From NCBI GenBank assembly GCA_010909165.1, contig MU008171.1, positions 1,240,001 through 1,304,000 on the forward strand: a DNA stretch of 64,000 nt. Reading direction: 5' to 3'. Origin of the DNA: Anthoceros angustus (taxonomy: Eukaryota; Streptophyta; Anthocerotopsida; Anthocerotales; Anthocerotaceae). A program made the translations under genes and the position numbers. The first letter of the stretch is position 1; every line of letters starts with the position of its first letter. The notes beneath the pieces were generated by a model. That model ran no database searches. It had not been told where the DNA came from and was given only the letters and a program-made list of their open reading frames with translations. Positions 1 to 10,905 of the stretch are shown here, in pieces.

Positions 1-530
1 CAGGCGGGAGGCTGCAACCGGGGATAAGGCGAGGCGGGGCGCGAGGACAAGGTGAGGCAGGGAGGCGCGGGGCGGGGGCAGGGGCAGGCGGGAGGGGCGG
101 GGGCAGGGGCGGGCGAGGCGGGGCGGGGCGAGGCGAGGCGGCCGAGGCGCGGGGCGGGGCGGGGCGGGGCGCGAGGGCAGGGGCGGGGCGGGGCGGGCCG
201 AGGGCGGGGCAGGCGAGGCGGAGGGCAGGGGCAGGCGGCGAGGAGGCCGAGGAGGCGGGGCAGGGGCGAGGCGGGGTGAGGCCGAGGCGTGGGGCGAGGG
301 CGGGGCGGGCCGAGGAGGCGAGGACGGGACGGGGCGGGCCGAGGAGGCGGGGCGGGACGGGGCGGGCCGAGGCGAGGGCAGGGGCAGGCGGGGCGGGAGG
401 CGCGAGGGCGGGGCGGCCGAGGGGCGGAGGCGGGAGGCGGGGCGAGCCGAGGAGGCGCGGACGGGAGGCGGGACGGGAGGTCACGGGGACAGGGGCGAGG
501 CCGAGGAGGGCGCGGGGCAGCTTGTCGTGG
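1..530. repeat. G-rich low-complexity tract
   Basis: The first 530 bases are built almost entirely from variants of GAGGCGGGGC and GGGGCGGGGC, with runs of three to five G on the plus strand. The open frames here translate to Gly/Arg/Ala-rich text with no domain and are a by-product of composition. The tract could form G-quadruplexes or be the edge of a GC-rich satellite. It reaches the window edge, so its full length is unknown. Confidence 0.8.
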
Positions 531-1257
531 GTGAGGGCCGAGGGTGGCTTTGGGCAGCTTGTCGCGGGTGGTGAAGGAGCGGCACAAGCTGGGGAGCGTG
601 GACATGCTTCCTGGCGAAGATTTGGGGCAATGAGCACTTGAACTTCAAGCTCCACGGAGTGTCCACGGAAACCTCCCAAAATCGCTGATCTCTGACCCTT
701 GACTCCACGGATTTTATGCAGGGCTCAACCCGGCTCAAGGAAGCCAAGACCGTGATTACCAAACTCCTCCAGAGATGCAGACTTTGCGTGTCTCCTCGTA
801 AAAAGAAAGAGAAGCATGCCCCATTCGTAACAATGTGGGCAGAAATGCTGAATAGGAAGTTGCACCAATCAAGAGGACTAACCAAACCTTGCCACTGCAC
901 TATCATTGGCATGCTTCATGCTGTTTTGTTGTACGGGTTGGGTATCGTGTTAATTTGTGAAACAAACTAGTGAAGGAGTCCAGGCCATACAAGGCCAGTA
1001 ACAGTCTAAACAAATTCCTCATTTACGAAGCATTCATCATGAGCAGTTGGAGGCTCGACAGCAGTTAAGTTTAGCAGCCCTCAGTCCTCGGTTACAAATA
1101 TATGAGAGGCTATTATACAATAAGGGAAGGATTTTATTAAGGTGAAAAAACGATGGGAAAAGCCCATCCAGGAGGGGACAACCAAAGGGGACCAGGGGGT
1201 CGAGGTGAAGAGGAGCAATTGAGCTCCTACCTAAAGTCACTGCACCTACAATGTCAT
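531..1257. other. Unassigned DNA after the G-rich tract
   Basis: Short open frames occur on both strands (for example 716-970 plus) but none shows a recognisable domain, and frames switch often. It may be an old transposon remnant. I see no RNA gene or regulatory site I can support. Confidence 0.4.
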
Positions 1258-1579
1258 GTCTCCGAAGAATAAGCGGCTGCCAAACCATGGAGGTAGAGGA
1301 AGATGCGTCACCTCATGCTGCAACTTGGAGGATCAGCAGATTGAGGCGCGGAAGAAGGGCAATTGAAACCCGTTGTCGGAGTATCTTTGTAATCGAGGAA
1401 CTGCCCGCCTGTGTTTCTGGCCAGGTAGCTTTGGCACGAGACTTGACAAATTTGTGAAAGTCCTCAGTCATTGCCCCATACGTTTCTAGTGCAAGCGAAA
1501 TAAAGAGGTGGCCCGCTTGCATCCTGCTATATTTATAGCCTAAGTACATACAAGCCTTCAGAGACTTCACCAAACACAA
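1258..1579 (-). pseudogene. Decayed tail of a non-LTR-type reverse transcriptase polyprotein
   Basis: The minus frame carries a stretch reading HLFISLALETYGAMTEDFH and then, some 25 residues on, ILRQRVSIALLPRLNLLIL. This pairing resembles the region following the reverse transcriptase domain in many plant and algal retroelement polyproteins: a hydrophobic 'PLALEVFG'-like block, then a basic 'RQRISVALQR'-like block. Only this tail is visible. No upstream catalytic YxDD block could be found. The assignment rests on remembered family resemblance, so confidence is modest. Confidence 0.35.
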
Positions 1580-1689
1580 ACAAGCCTTCAGCGATGACTA
1601 AACAAAGACATCACAAAGTAAACACCTTTTTCTTCTCCGGTCTTGAACGTTCTTCAATGCCCTTGAAACGCAGAAATCGGTTGATCCCG

Positions 1690-3900
1690 TCATTCGGAAC
1701 AAACTCTCCTAGCCTGGTGTCTTGCTTGAGGCCTACTCCACTGAGCTTGCAACCTCCCAATCGATCTTTGTGCTTGTTCCATTATTGCGCAGACCTCAAA
1801 CAAAATAGCGGGCTTCCACAATGCTTGGAATACCCATGCAAATTGCATCCAAGTCTCTGCTTCGACTTCAACTCCAGCTACCGTTCTTGATGGTTGAGGA
1901 TAAACATGATTATCATGTGTTTTTCCCTTCTTGTGTAATGTTCTTCCTTCTTCTTGTCCACACACCAAGCAAGGCGCAATAACTGGGAAGTATGTTCAAA
2001 TATACCAAACACCTGTTGCACCTTCATAATATGTTTGCAAATGAATCCTTTTTGCTCCATCTCACAAGTACAAAATGCCCATGGAGAGTGTGCAGCCTCC
2101 ATGACGTAAACCTTGTCACTATCCTCAGAGGACATGCAATATGCAACAGTAGACCCAACTACAGATGGGAATAGGACAGCCTCGTCTGGGATGGTGCTCG
2201 CTACAGACAAAACATGCTCATATACCTTCTCGAGCTTTGAACTCGGCTTGTAACCTCCAGCCTTGGTAAAATCGAGGTATCAGTAATGTCGCGCTACCTC
2301 GTTCACATGTTGATGCAGAAGCTAATCCATACGCCTTCCTGGCAATGCAGTCTTGGTGAAAGATATTCTTTCCTTCAAGAATCGATGAAAAGGCCTCCAA
2401 AGCAGACGTAGTGTCTTGTCCAGTGTGGGGAAACATCCTGCAGTTCTTCAACCACATGTCTGCCATAAAGAAATGCGAAACATTACACACGGCCGACACC
2501 ATGTCAACATCCATTCAAGCATCCCTTGCCGCACAAAGAAACTAGTGCACTTTGGGCAGAGAATAATACCTATAGAGTTACCCCACTGCTTCTTGAAATA
2601 CTCAACAAATGCTGGTTGATTTCTATGCCACTCCTTGTAGAAGAACTCTAACAATACCTTACCCCATGCACATGCATCTCTTGTGTACTATGGCCTCGAC
2701 ATACATGATCTCCAATGAGCTGCCCAAATCTTCTTCCTTGCAATAATGCACTTTACCTTCTTTAAAAGGTTCCGCTGCCATGCCTTCCTTACAAGCCATA
2801 GACACAATACAACATGTATGTTCCCCCCCCCATACCCGTTTAAAGGCACCTATCTTTGCTAAACAATCATCAACTAGGAAGCAACTAGGGACCTATGTTG
2901 CACATATTGTAAGAGCGACATGTCGGAGCGGCGTCAACCATGACACAAAGAAAGTATAGTAGCCTCCTGTGTTAGTGCTCAAGCAACTGGAATACCATTA
3001 AGGTGTTGATTAAAGACCATCACCGTAAATAAGTGGTACTTATACTTGTTCATACCAAATGTGGCGTCCATGGCTAAAACACTATTGTTACCATGCTTGA
3101 TGATGAATATCTGCCGCATGAAAGGACAACCCTAAAACAAAAGGTTCATCAGGTTCTGATCTATGGAAGATAAGGTCAAGATTCACTTTGAGCCACATCT
3201 CGCTGGACTTTACATCATCGTGGTCTAGTTTCCACTCACCCGCTTCCACTTGTCGCTTCATGTTCAATACATCCTTGCGCCGCATGTAGTCATCTCGAAC
3301 GTCACCACCACGCCATGTCCTATGTAGTGACTCATCTTCGCACACAATCAATACGCCGACGCATAATCTCCGCTAGACAACCCTTGCACAGGATTAATAC
3401 AATCGAGACCTTTCATGACAGATGTGCGACATGAAGAAGGATTTGAGCAACTTTAGGAATGTTTAATCGCACAACCATTGGCCATACATCCGGCCCTGCG
3501 CACACATTCTTGGGTGGCAGGAAATCCTCCGGTCCATATGAACACCAATACCTACATAGAAACACACGACAAAGAATACCAAGATTTGGCTTCAACTTAA
3601 GGCAAAGAAAGCACATGGATAGAGGCCACCCAGCTGTAGAAACCCAAGTGGTCGTGGAATGTAGAGAACTTGAAGTTGCAAGTACCATATATGTGATTGG
3701 TGTCCATGACACACAATTGGTGGTGGCAGTGAATTTTGAGTCTCTGAATCCTTCCAATAGAAACTTGCAGCACATTTGAAGCCTTCACCAGAAATGAAAT
3801 CTTCTACTCTACTCCACGGAATGTAGGCAATCTTCAAATCCTTTAGAACCTGCCAAGTTAGATTGTCATTGTGGAATTCATCAAGCCACAAATTGCACCT
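1690..3900 (-). pseudogene. Decayed MULE-type transposase with SWIM zinc finger
   Basis: Reading the minus strand from 3,900 to 1,690 gives, in several broken frames, the expected order of a Mutator-like (MULE) transposase. An N-terminal block contains KSSEMWLKVNLDLIF. The first catalytic Asp lies in AMDATFG near 3,055-3,080, followed by a KYKYHLFTVMVFN-like strand. A DDC block follows (VDDCLAKIGAFKRVWG, near 2,835-2,880), then the CRMFPHTGQDTTSALEAF region near 2,400-2,450. The C-terminal SWIM finger is CTCEMEQKGFICKH, near 2,040-2,070. At least four frameshifts or stops separate these blocks, so it cannot make a full protein. No terminal inverted repeats were identified. Domain identity is strong; an active element is excluded. 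Confidence 0.85.
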
Positions 3901-4725
3901 TCAGGGCACTCCATGGGCATGACACGTTTGGCGGCCGAATGCTTAGTTTAGGTTATTACATTTGTCTTTGGTTTGGTTTGTTTGAAAAGCGACCCGCTTT
4001 CGATTCATACTCCCGCGCATGGTTGTGAAATTAAGCATAGTTTATCACAACCTTCGTTGTGGTGTGGAATTACTATCAAGAAGGTTGTGCGTAGGGTTGT
4101 GCCGTGCGTGCTCGGCAAAAATCGGCCGATGTTGACCCGGTGGCTGGACCGCTATATGGTGTTGTGTTCAATGTATACCATGAAGAGAGAGAATCGTGAT
4201 GGACGAGGCATAGCATGCCGCGGATTTTTCCATAGCGTGGAAGCATTGATTGTGATTGAGACACAAGCGCTTATGGATAGATGTACATACAGTACAAAGA
4301 AATTTCCCGTCTCACCAGAGGGCGTTCATGACCATGATGACATAGCCGGATACAGGCAGCATGTGCGCAGGATGGAAACATTCAGCGATCTTCCTTCCGA
4401 ACCATCAACATGAGTTTATTGGAACTCCACGATTGAAATTAACAAGGAGTGCTATCTATCCACAGTTAACGAGGAGTAACATTTATTGGAACTCCAAAAT
4501 TAAGTGTCCTTGGAACAAATGGGTGCGCATTATTTATTCCCCATTTCATGGACCTAGACATGCGCCTCGTCCCCGTAGTGTGTGAGGCTGCGTATTGTTA
4601 GTGCCCCGTAGGGCTACTCCTGATGGTAAGAAAAAACGCGAGTGCGGACTTCGACGTTGATGTATACTTTTTGAAACATCTATAAAAGTATCTCAATTCG
4701 CTAAAAACCAAAAAACAAAAACATT
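3901..4725. other. Unassigned DNA between MULE relic and minisatellite
   Basis: The longest frame is 3973-4413 on the plus strand (146 codons). It has no recognisable domain and no supporting structure. I see no gene I can defend. Confidence 0.4.
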
Positions 4726-4726
4726 C

Positions 4727-4915
4727 AACCAAGTTGGAAAGCACATTCACGCAACCAACTTGGAAAGCATATTCACGTAACCAAGTTGGACAGTACTTAC
4801 ACGCAACCAAGTTGGACAGCACATTCAGGAAACCATGGTGGACAGCACATTCAGGAAACCATGGTGGACAGCACATACATGCCATTCACGCAACAACCAA
4901 GTTGGACAGCAAAGG
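4727..4915. repeat. 26-bp minisatellite, about seven units
   Basis: Units begin AACCAAGTTGGACAGCACAT and continue to an ACGC or AGG ending, about 26 bases in all, repeated head to tail about seven times. Late units change AAGTTGG to ATGGTGG, and one unit is lengthened. The tract lies about 560 bp downstream of the stop codon of the CASP-like gene. Confidence 0.85.
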
Positions 4916-5479
4916 AAAGACGTGAAAATTTTCCGAACCATTAATGAATTAGATATCTCAAATATTGAACATACGGGTACAATGTCGGCGGTGCATGCCA
5001 AATGCCAGCAAAAGTGATGCCCCATTGCATCTTGGCTGAACCCTTCTAGTGCAGCTCCACTTGAAATACCTTCAGCCCACACCACAACAGTAGAAACTAA
5101 AGCCATCTCTAGTGCACAGCCGCAGGTCCTTCGTCCTAGCTGTAGATACATCAGAACCCCGCTGAGAAGGTTTGCAGCTTCCACCTCCTGCCCCTAATTT
5201 TGAACAGACTCCATGCACAACACATCGACCTAGGAATCGAGCTGCCACAACACATGTGACTTCTGCATCTGTGATGAAACCCAATTCCCTTCTGCTAAAA
5301 AGTGGAGGTGAGTCATGTATACATTCTTCCAGGATTCTGTTGATCCAACGTTCAGGCCTGGAGCAGGGCTGCCAATGAGCTCGGCATGATCGGCCGTTCT
5401 TCACAGGCTATCAGTGGCAACCTGAAACTGCAGACATCCTCGGTGAAATGGACCCCTTCTCCAGAGTCCAGACACTGTA
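4916..5479. other. Downstream flank of the CASP-like gene
   Basis: This stretch follows the CASP-like stop codon (the gene is on the minus strand) and probably holds its 3' UTR and terminator region. No separate gene is supported. Confidence 0.45.
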
Positions 5480-6319
5480 CTACATGCTCTTGGCCACCTT
5501 GAGGCCAGACATCACTGCCAAAGCTGCAAGAGCTGGAAAAGCCAAAAAACCCATGGCAGTACCAGCTTCCACTTTCTTGCAGACGGTGGCAACACGGTCA
5601 TAGCAGGAACCGGATGCGTCCGGTCCATCGCCAGATCTCAAAACGCTCCCAAAGTACCCTGTGATCGAGTTTGCTGAAAAGATCAAGTAGGCAAGGATCT
5701 GCTTGCAAGCAGGATCGTGAGCTATTTTTCAGTTTGGATGTCAAGGGGAAAAGAAAAGACAAATCACCACGAGCACACTATTGAGCTGTGCACAAGATCT
5801 GGGTCACCCACCTGATCAGCGACGAAGATGACCATCCACGCGCCTGGCGTAGCCAAGGCGCCCACGAAATTGAGCCCAATCAACACGAACTCGTATGCAA
5901 GAACTAGGACGCTGATGGCCAGACTGAATCTGAAGACACGTTGCAAGCAAACGCTTGGGTTCAGCAAAGGGCACCCACAGTGCACACGGTCACACAACAA
6001 GCTCCGCACTGCGCACAGAGAAGCAGGGATAGGGCGTTTCTCACTGAAAGGGTCGGTAATCCAAGGCAGAGTAGTCGCCCGAACGGATTGAGGCGACAAT
6101 GGCGAGACTGATGAGCGCCAGCACCAAGCTGATGACGCGCAGCCCTATGTCCAAGGTCGACACGCCGCCAGAATCCTTCTGCCAGCCGCCGTTGAAAGGC
6201 GGGGCCGTGGCTTGAGCCTGAGGGACCGTTACGCCCCCATTGTATCCCGGGCCGCCCGGGCTGGGTCCAGGCCCAGTCTGCACCTGTCCAGCTCCTACCG
6301 CTGCGGCTCCGGTGCCCAT
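5480..6319 (-). CDS. CASP-like (CASPL) four-transmembrane protein, three exons
   Basis: CASP-like proteins are small plasma-membrane proteins of the MARVEL fold. CASP members scaffold the Casparian strip; most CASPLs have less defined roles in membrane domains. Exons: 6319-6045, 5929-5812 and 5698-5480, with GT-AG introns of 115 and 113 nt and consistent phase, giving 203 residues, the usual family size. Residues 1-50 form a Gly/Pro/Ala-rich cytoplasmic tail. TM1 is about 57-78 and contains the conserved Arg (GLRVISLVLALIS). TM2 is about 93-115. TM3 starts at the conserved Asp of VADQ, about 124-150. TM4 is about 176-198. The second extracellular loop has two Cys. The start is the first ATG before the tail. 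No frameshift or stop was found, so I regard it as functional. Subfamily is not assignable by eye. Confidence 0.9.
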
Positions 6320-7259
6320 CGTCCGCCCCTAAGTAGACAGACCTGTGGCAGCAAAGCAAAAGGATTGGAGATGGAGTGACTCCCGGGAGCAGGCCCTCCG
6401 ATGCCGAGGTGGTGAAATAGCAAGGCGGTGAGCTTCTGCCAGAAAAGAAGACTTAATTGTGAGTAGAGTGGAAGGACAGCCGCCGCTACGAGGACACAAA
6501 GGCCAGGTTTCGGATGCGATACAGGCTAGCACAAGACGTGCTGCTACAGATATGTAGACAGCGGCATAGCCGGCAGTCGGGGAACACCCACGAGGCCTTC
6601 CCGTGGATAGTGAATGTACTTTACGGCGCCCACATGGTGAAAATAGTAAGTTGCTTTATCGGATCCGCACAGGACCTCCAGCTTGGCTTCATTGGTACCA
6701 CAGCTGGCTGGACTCGGTCAACCTGCGGAAATCTTGCAGGACTTTGTCGCGCGACTTTTATCCTATCCTCACACACCCTAGGCTGGCTTTAGCTGAGCCC
6801 GGGCCCGGAACCGTTTCATTTTGACGGGGCCGGGCTAAGTATGGCCGCATGCACTTATAGACAGAGAATTGAAGTTCCAATAACGGTCCGATATCTAGGG
6901 TTTAAGGGTGGACTTGAGTTGTTCCTTGCTCTGTCCAAGTAGTTGAAGAATGGTTGGTACATTTTGATTGTTTCTTATACAATGGATGATCTTGAGGGTT
7001 ATTGTGTGTCTGTCCTCATGGCTTTTAGCATGGGCCTTCTTGGATATTTTTCATGTTTTTATTTTCTTATTTATATTACAATATTTTGTAGAGACATCGA
7101 TATATGAAGAGGATCTCAATGGTACAGTATGTCATGTTGTCTTGCAAAAAATCAATGATGTTTTAGTAATCATTGCTTCCCTACCTTGCATTTTTCATGG
7201 CTTAATTAATGGTACTAATTATGGAGCTTATTATATCAAGCCCATGGGGCCCGATGTCT
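6320..7259. other. Upstream region of the CASP-like gene and spacer
   Basis: The first few hundred bases are expected to hold the CASP-like promoter and 5' UTR (minus strand). A GC-rich patch occurs at 6,790-6,835. The AT-rich part after about 6,960 begins the open frame that runs into the Harbinger relic. No site is distinctive enough to call. Confidence 0.4.
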
Positions 7260-7720
7260 ATCTTCTTTATCGCCATCAAATTGCTATTGAAGACCCACAA
7301 AGATTTCCCACATTTTTAAGATTCAGCCCACAATCATTTGAGAACATTTGTCATTTGGTGATAGTCTGTCCTTACAACACACAATTGGATTTGGCTTGGG
7401 GTCCATAGCGGGTAGAGTGATTTCATTTCACAAGCAAGTGATAATTTCTCTTCGACGGCTAGCTACAAGAGATTCTTAACTTAGCCTACGAGAAAGTTTC
7501 TCTGTTGACAGGATTACAGTTTTCAATGTGTGCAGACGTTTTGTACAACCGTACTAGACAATGGGCAATCTCATTTACAGTGGCCTCCTGAAGAGAGTCT
7601 TGATATTGTCAAGGAAGTCTTCCAAGTGAAACATGGAATTCCCAGTTAGGTATGGAGCAATAGATGCTACACATTTTACAATAGAATTGCCTGCTCATAA
7701 TGAGCAAAGAAGAGTGGGAG
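7260..7720 (+). pseudogene. Decayed PIF/Harbinger (HARBI1-like) transposase fragment
   Basis: The plus strand reads RFPTFLRFSPQSFENICHLV near 7,300-7,360, matching the N-terminal 'F...FRMS...F..I..L' block of PIF/Harbinger DDE_Tnp_4 nucleases. A helix-turn-helix-like SVDRITVFNVCRRFVQ follows near 7,500-7,550. YGAIDATHFTIELPA near 7,655-7,700 is the family's first catalytic Asp block (G-IDGTHI-I). At least two frame changes and stops break it, and the rest of the nuclease domain is absent. It ends about 145 bp before the copia insertion point. Confidence 0.75.
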
Positions 7721-7864
7721 AAATACCCACACTATAGGCCAAATATGATAATTAAGAACTCCTCTACTAGCTGCCCTTTTGGTGCCTTAGCTAGCAACTC
7801 TCAAGCACAAGTCACTACTACCCAAGAGAGGTCTAAGATCAGCAACAATTGAGCTAGTGAAGGC

Positions 7865-7869
7865 CCTCT
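7865..7869. repeat. 5-bp target site duplication CCTCT (left)
   Basis: CCTCT directly precedes the outer edge of the LTR at 7870. It is identical to the 5 bases directly after the partner LTR at 48708-48712. Five bases is the standard copia target duplication. Confidence 0.8.
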
Positions 7870-8014
7870 TGATAAGCTGCGGGAGCGCTCATAGTCACAC
7901 GAAGGTGTGCTCAATAATTAATTAATTAGGTCCACAAAGAAGTCTTATACAAGTTCATGTAACCAACCCTACAAGATAGACTAATCGACATAGGTTATAT
8001 AAACAACCCTAACA
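7870..8014 (-). repeat. copia 3' LTR, 145 bp
   Basis: On the minus strand it starts TGTTAGGG and ends TTATCA, the TG...CA ends of an LTR. It aligns end to end with 48562-48707 but with many substitutions and several indels. The PPT-like tract sits directly before it and the target duplication directly after it (minus orientation). Confidence 0.85.
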
Positions 8015-8023
8015 CTCCAACTT
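8015..8023 (-). promoter_or_regulatory. copia polypurine-tract-like site
   Basis: On the minus strand AAGTTGGAG abuts the TG of the 3' LTR. This is close to the AAGTGGGAG-type plus-strand primer site found directly before the 3' LTR of plant copia elements. Confidence 0.6.
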
Positions 8024-8508
8024 AACCTATCGAGGTTAACGGACGTGTCGGGTAATTAAAGCAGCACAACCACGTTCCCCTCGTGAGCGGTGAATCTAGC
8101 TCTCGCGTGCGACGCACAGACCATAAACACGAAGATGGAATCTTGGACACCACTGGCACTCACAGCCACAACCATCACGCTCGTCGCAACCCTAGCGCGG
8201 GCAACAATTGTGACAGCAACAATGGTGCGCACAAGGAAGGGAGGGTTTAGTAGCCAGAAGCGTCCTAGAGAGCCTCAACAGAAGGAAGCTGGCAACAAGC
8301 TCCCACTCGATGCAAGACACAGTGAGGAGTCTCACACAGTGCCTACGCCGAAGCGCCTAGCCCCGATTATTGCTGACAAGCACAGGTTTTGCAGCCTCCA
8401 TGAGATCCTGCTATAGTGCGACGAATGGAAGGTAGCGTTGGCAGCGGCTAGGGCCAGGACGTCGAACTAGAAGAGCTGTTGCACCACAAGCCAGAACCAG
8501 ACGAAATG
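8024..8508. other. Copia-internal DNA without recognisable coding
   Basis: This lies between the 3' LTR and the captured AOX segment, where RNase H or a 3' untranslated leader would be. I see no RT or RNase H motif on the minus strand. A 108-codon plus-strand frame (8090-8416) has no domain and runs antisense to the element. Confidence 0.45.
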
Positions 8509-8987
8509 GGCAGTTTTACAGGGCTCTCTTGGGGGGCCACCTCGCGGAGTAAATGGGAGGGATAGCGGAGTGGAGCAAAGAAGGAAGGAGCAGATTATTG
8601 GTGGTAGCAAAAGTTTGAGCTCTTCCGGACTAGTCGGAGCAAACGGACGCGATCACGCACTTGAGCAGACTTGAAGAGAGCATCTTTCTGGCTTGGCGAT
8701 AAGGGCCTCCTCAAGCGGACATGGTCTATGAACACAGTGCTTCCACCGAAACAGAATTACCGTAAATTGTCTGGTACAACAACCGCTAGCCTACTCACAC
8801 GCAAGCTAGTGGAAACCTTGTTTTCTATCTCCTACAAATGCAAGCATATCCTATGGTTCAGGTTCTTTCACAATTGCTGGGGTCACAAATCAGCCCAGCC
8901 TACAAAAGGGCAAACCGACTTCTTGTTTTGATTTTGTTTTTTTTTGTAGAGTGGGTTTCTTGTTTTGATCTTGAAACAACCCAGGAT

Positions 8988-10749
8988 TTAGTGATATCCA
9001 ATTGGTGCAGGTACGTCTTTCAGATCCTTGCCCTCCTTCTGCACATCCTGTGATGACCAAGAAAAACAGACCTTAGAACACTGTACGATAGCATGCTACA
9101 ATACACGCAACCACAAGGCACATGGAGCCGAAGTACTCACGGACGCAAAGTGGTTCACATCCCGATGATGGGCTTCATCTGCACGAACGACGACGACAAC
9201 ATCCCGCAGAGATGCATCCTTAGGCAATTTCCAGTAGTCTATGGCAATTGCGGGAGCCGGGACGTTCTCAATGTGCCCATTGTCGATCTCCTTCAGAAAC
9301 TGGGTGTAGGAATATATAGCCTCCTCTTCAAGATAGCCAACAATCCGGTGCGCCACTCTGGGGGACAAAATGTAGAAGAGAAAGTAGGCGTTGAAGAAGA
9401 CTCCTTGGACTGCCAGAACCAGAGCCCTTTCGTACCACTTGGGCTGTGCAACCTCCATGAATGTCATAAGATGCATGCGCTCGTTTTCAGCTTCATCCAG
9501 AAGAGCCTTTATCCAGCCACCACTCCTCTCGAAGCGTCTCAAAGACTTGAAATGGAGTAGCATTCCAGCCACCATCCCGGGCACAGCAGCAACAGTTTCC
9601 AACATCATGGCTCGACATCCATACCGCTTCTGCGCATGGTCAACAAGGCCGCCGGTTAGCAGTATGGTAACTCAGACTGTGAGGGACCTCAACCATATGT
9701 AAGCACGAAGGAGAGAAGATAGACGTGTCACACCCCAGCAACCAACGGACAGTTGCAAGGAACCAAGAATTGTAAGTGGCTGATGGGGCTCCTCCAACTG
9801 GAGCCGACTCCATCCCAAGGAGAAGTAGGTAGCAGCGGACCAGAAGAATGAGTGCAACTCACCTTATCCCTACACATCAGCGTGGTGCATCCTCTTGAAA
9901 GAAATTTGTGCACCCTTACTGGTGCGCAGAGACATGCTCCAATCTTGCTGCAAATGCCTTCTACTCCCAGGAGATGAAGGAAACCACATATTCGATGATG
10001 CGCAAAGTCAAGCAGACAAGCCAAGCCAGGCCAGGCAAGCAATTGCAAGGTGCTAGCAGCGCGCTCCAGTCTCAAAACCTCACCCCAACGTCATCAAAAG
10101 TAACAACTTGCACGACAACAAGCTTACCCTAAAGAAAATGTCCGTCGGCACCCGCAACGACTTCACAGTCCAATAGGCAATCCTGTCGGACCAGTTCTCA
10201 GGCTTGTGATGCTTGCTCAGGTCCACCGTGGTATCAGGAACGTAAGCATCCCCAGGCTGCGCGACACATAAAAACAACAACAACATGAGCCTCTGCCTCT
10301 CCCAACACTCCCACACATTACATCCAGACCTAGAAAGCCCTGGCAAGCTTAAGCCGGCGCACCTGAAAATCCTTCCACGGCCAAGCCGTGCCATCCTCCC
10401 GGAGGTAGGTTCGTGGAGTTATGCCCCAGTAGGACGTCACCCCTGCCACCTTGCCCGCCTCAAGCTTGGAGCCCAGGTCTTGCGGCTTCTTCTCCGACTC
10501 CTCATCCTTGTGCAGCGCAGCATCGGCCGAGAAGAGCCTGGATCCAGCAGGGCCGATCGCGAGCCTGCCCAAGAGCGCGTGCTTGTCCACCACCAAGTCG
10601 GACGCAGATCTGGTGGCAGACAGGCCGCGCAAGCCCACGGCAATGCCGTTGGGCGCGGCAAAAGTAGACACCAACCGCGATCCGCTACGCGCTACCGGAA
10701 ACTCCTGGCTGGCCCCAGCGCAGCGAGACTCTGCTGCACCGTCTGCCAT
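8988..10749 (-). CDS. AOX: Mitochondrial alternative oxidase, copy A (retrotransposon-embedded)
   Basis: AOX oxidises ubiquinol and reduces oxygen to water at the matrix side of the inner mitochondrial membrane without pumping protons. Exons: 10749-10363, 10256-10128, 9629-9141 and 9047-8988, with GT-AG introns of 106, 498 and 93 nt, all in phase 0. The diiron ligands are present in [22 protein letters not shown] and ADEAHHRD, and the protein ends APIGYH. The ATG used in copy B (here 10784) is followed by a 1-base deletion near 10,707-10,715 that leads to a stop after about 31 codons. The ATG at 10749 lies in the correct frame and would give 354 residues with a rewritten N-terminus. The core keeps the family motif GCRAMMLE. 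Expression and mitochondrial import from the altered start are uncertain, so this could be a recent pseudogene. Confidence 0.85.
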
Positions 10750-10848
10750 GACCGCAGAATATCCTTGAGGCGGTAAGCCTTCATCGCTGTGCCCACCCGC
10801 ACGCAGCTCATGTCTCTCACGCTCTCACACGAAGTCCAAATTCCGCAG

Positions 10849-10905
10849 CACTCAACTCAACTCAGCTTAGCTCAGCTCAGCTCAGCTCAGTATATTTCCG
10901 CTGGG
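10849..10905 (-). promoter_or_regulatory. AOX copy A: CTCAG repeat and TATA-like box
   Basis: About 65-115 bases upstream of the ATG at 10784 lies a run of CTCAA/CTCAG pentamers, ending in four perfect CTCAG units. Just upstream on the gene strand is AAATATACT, a TATA-like sequence. The repeat would fall in the 5' UTR if this box is used. Copy B has five perfect units. Promoter function is inferred from position only. Confidence 0.35.

Noticed and set aside
52-641. Gly/Arg-rich frames in the first 640 bases
   Set aside because: Products of the GGGGC-type repeat; all frames lack stops because of composition.
9093-9702. Long plus-strand frames opposite AOX exon 3 (also 51396-52005)
   Set aside because: They are antisense shadows of the AOX coding exon; the minus strand carries the conserved diiron motifs and splice sites.
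10285-10776. Plus-strand frames opposite AOX exon 1 (also 52592-53084)
   Set aside because: Shadows of the GC-rich presequence exon; frames differ between copies and have no domain.
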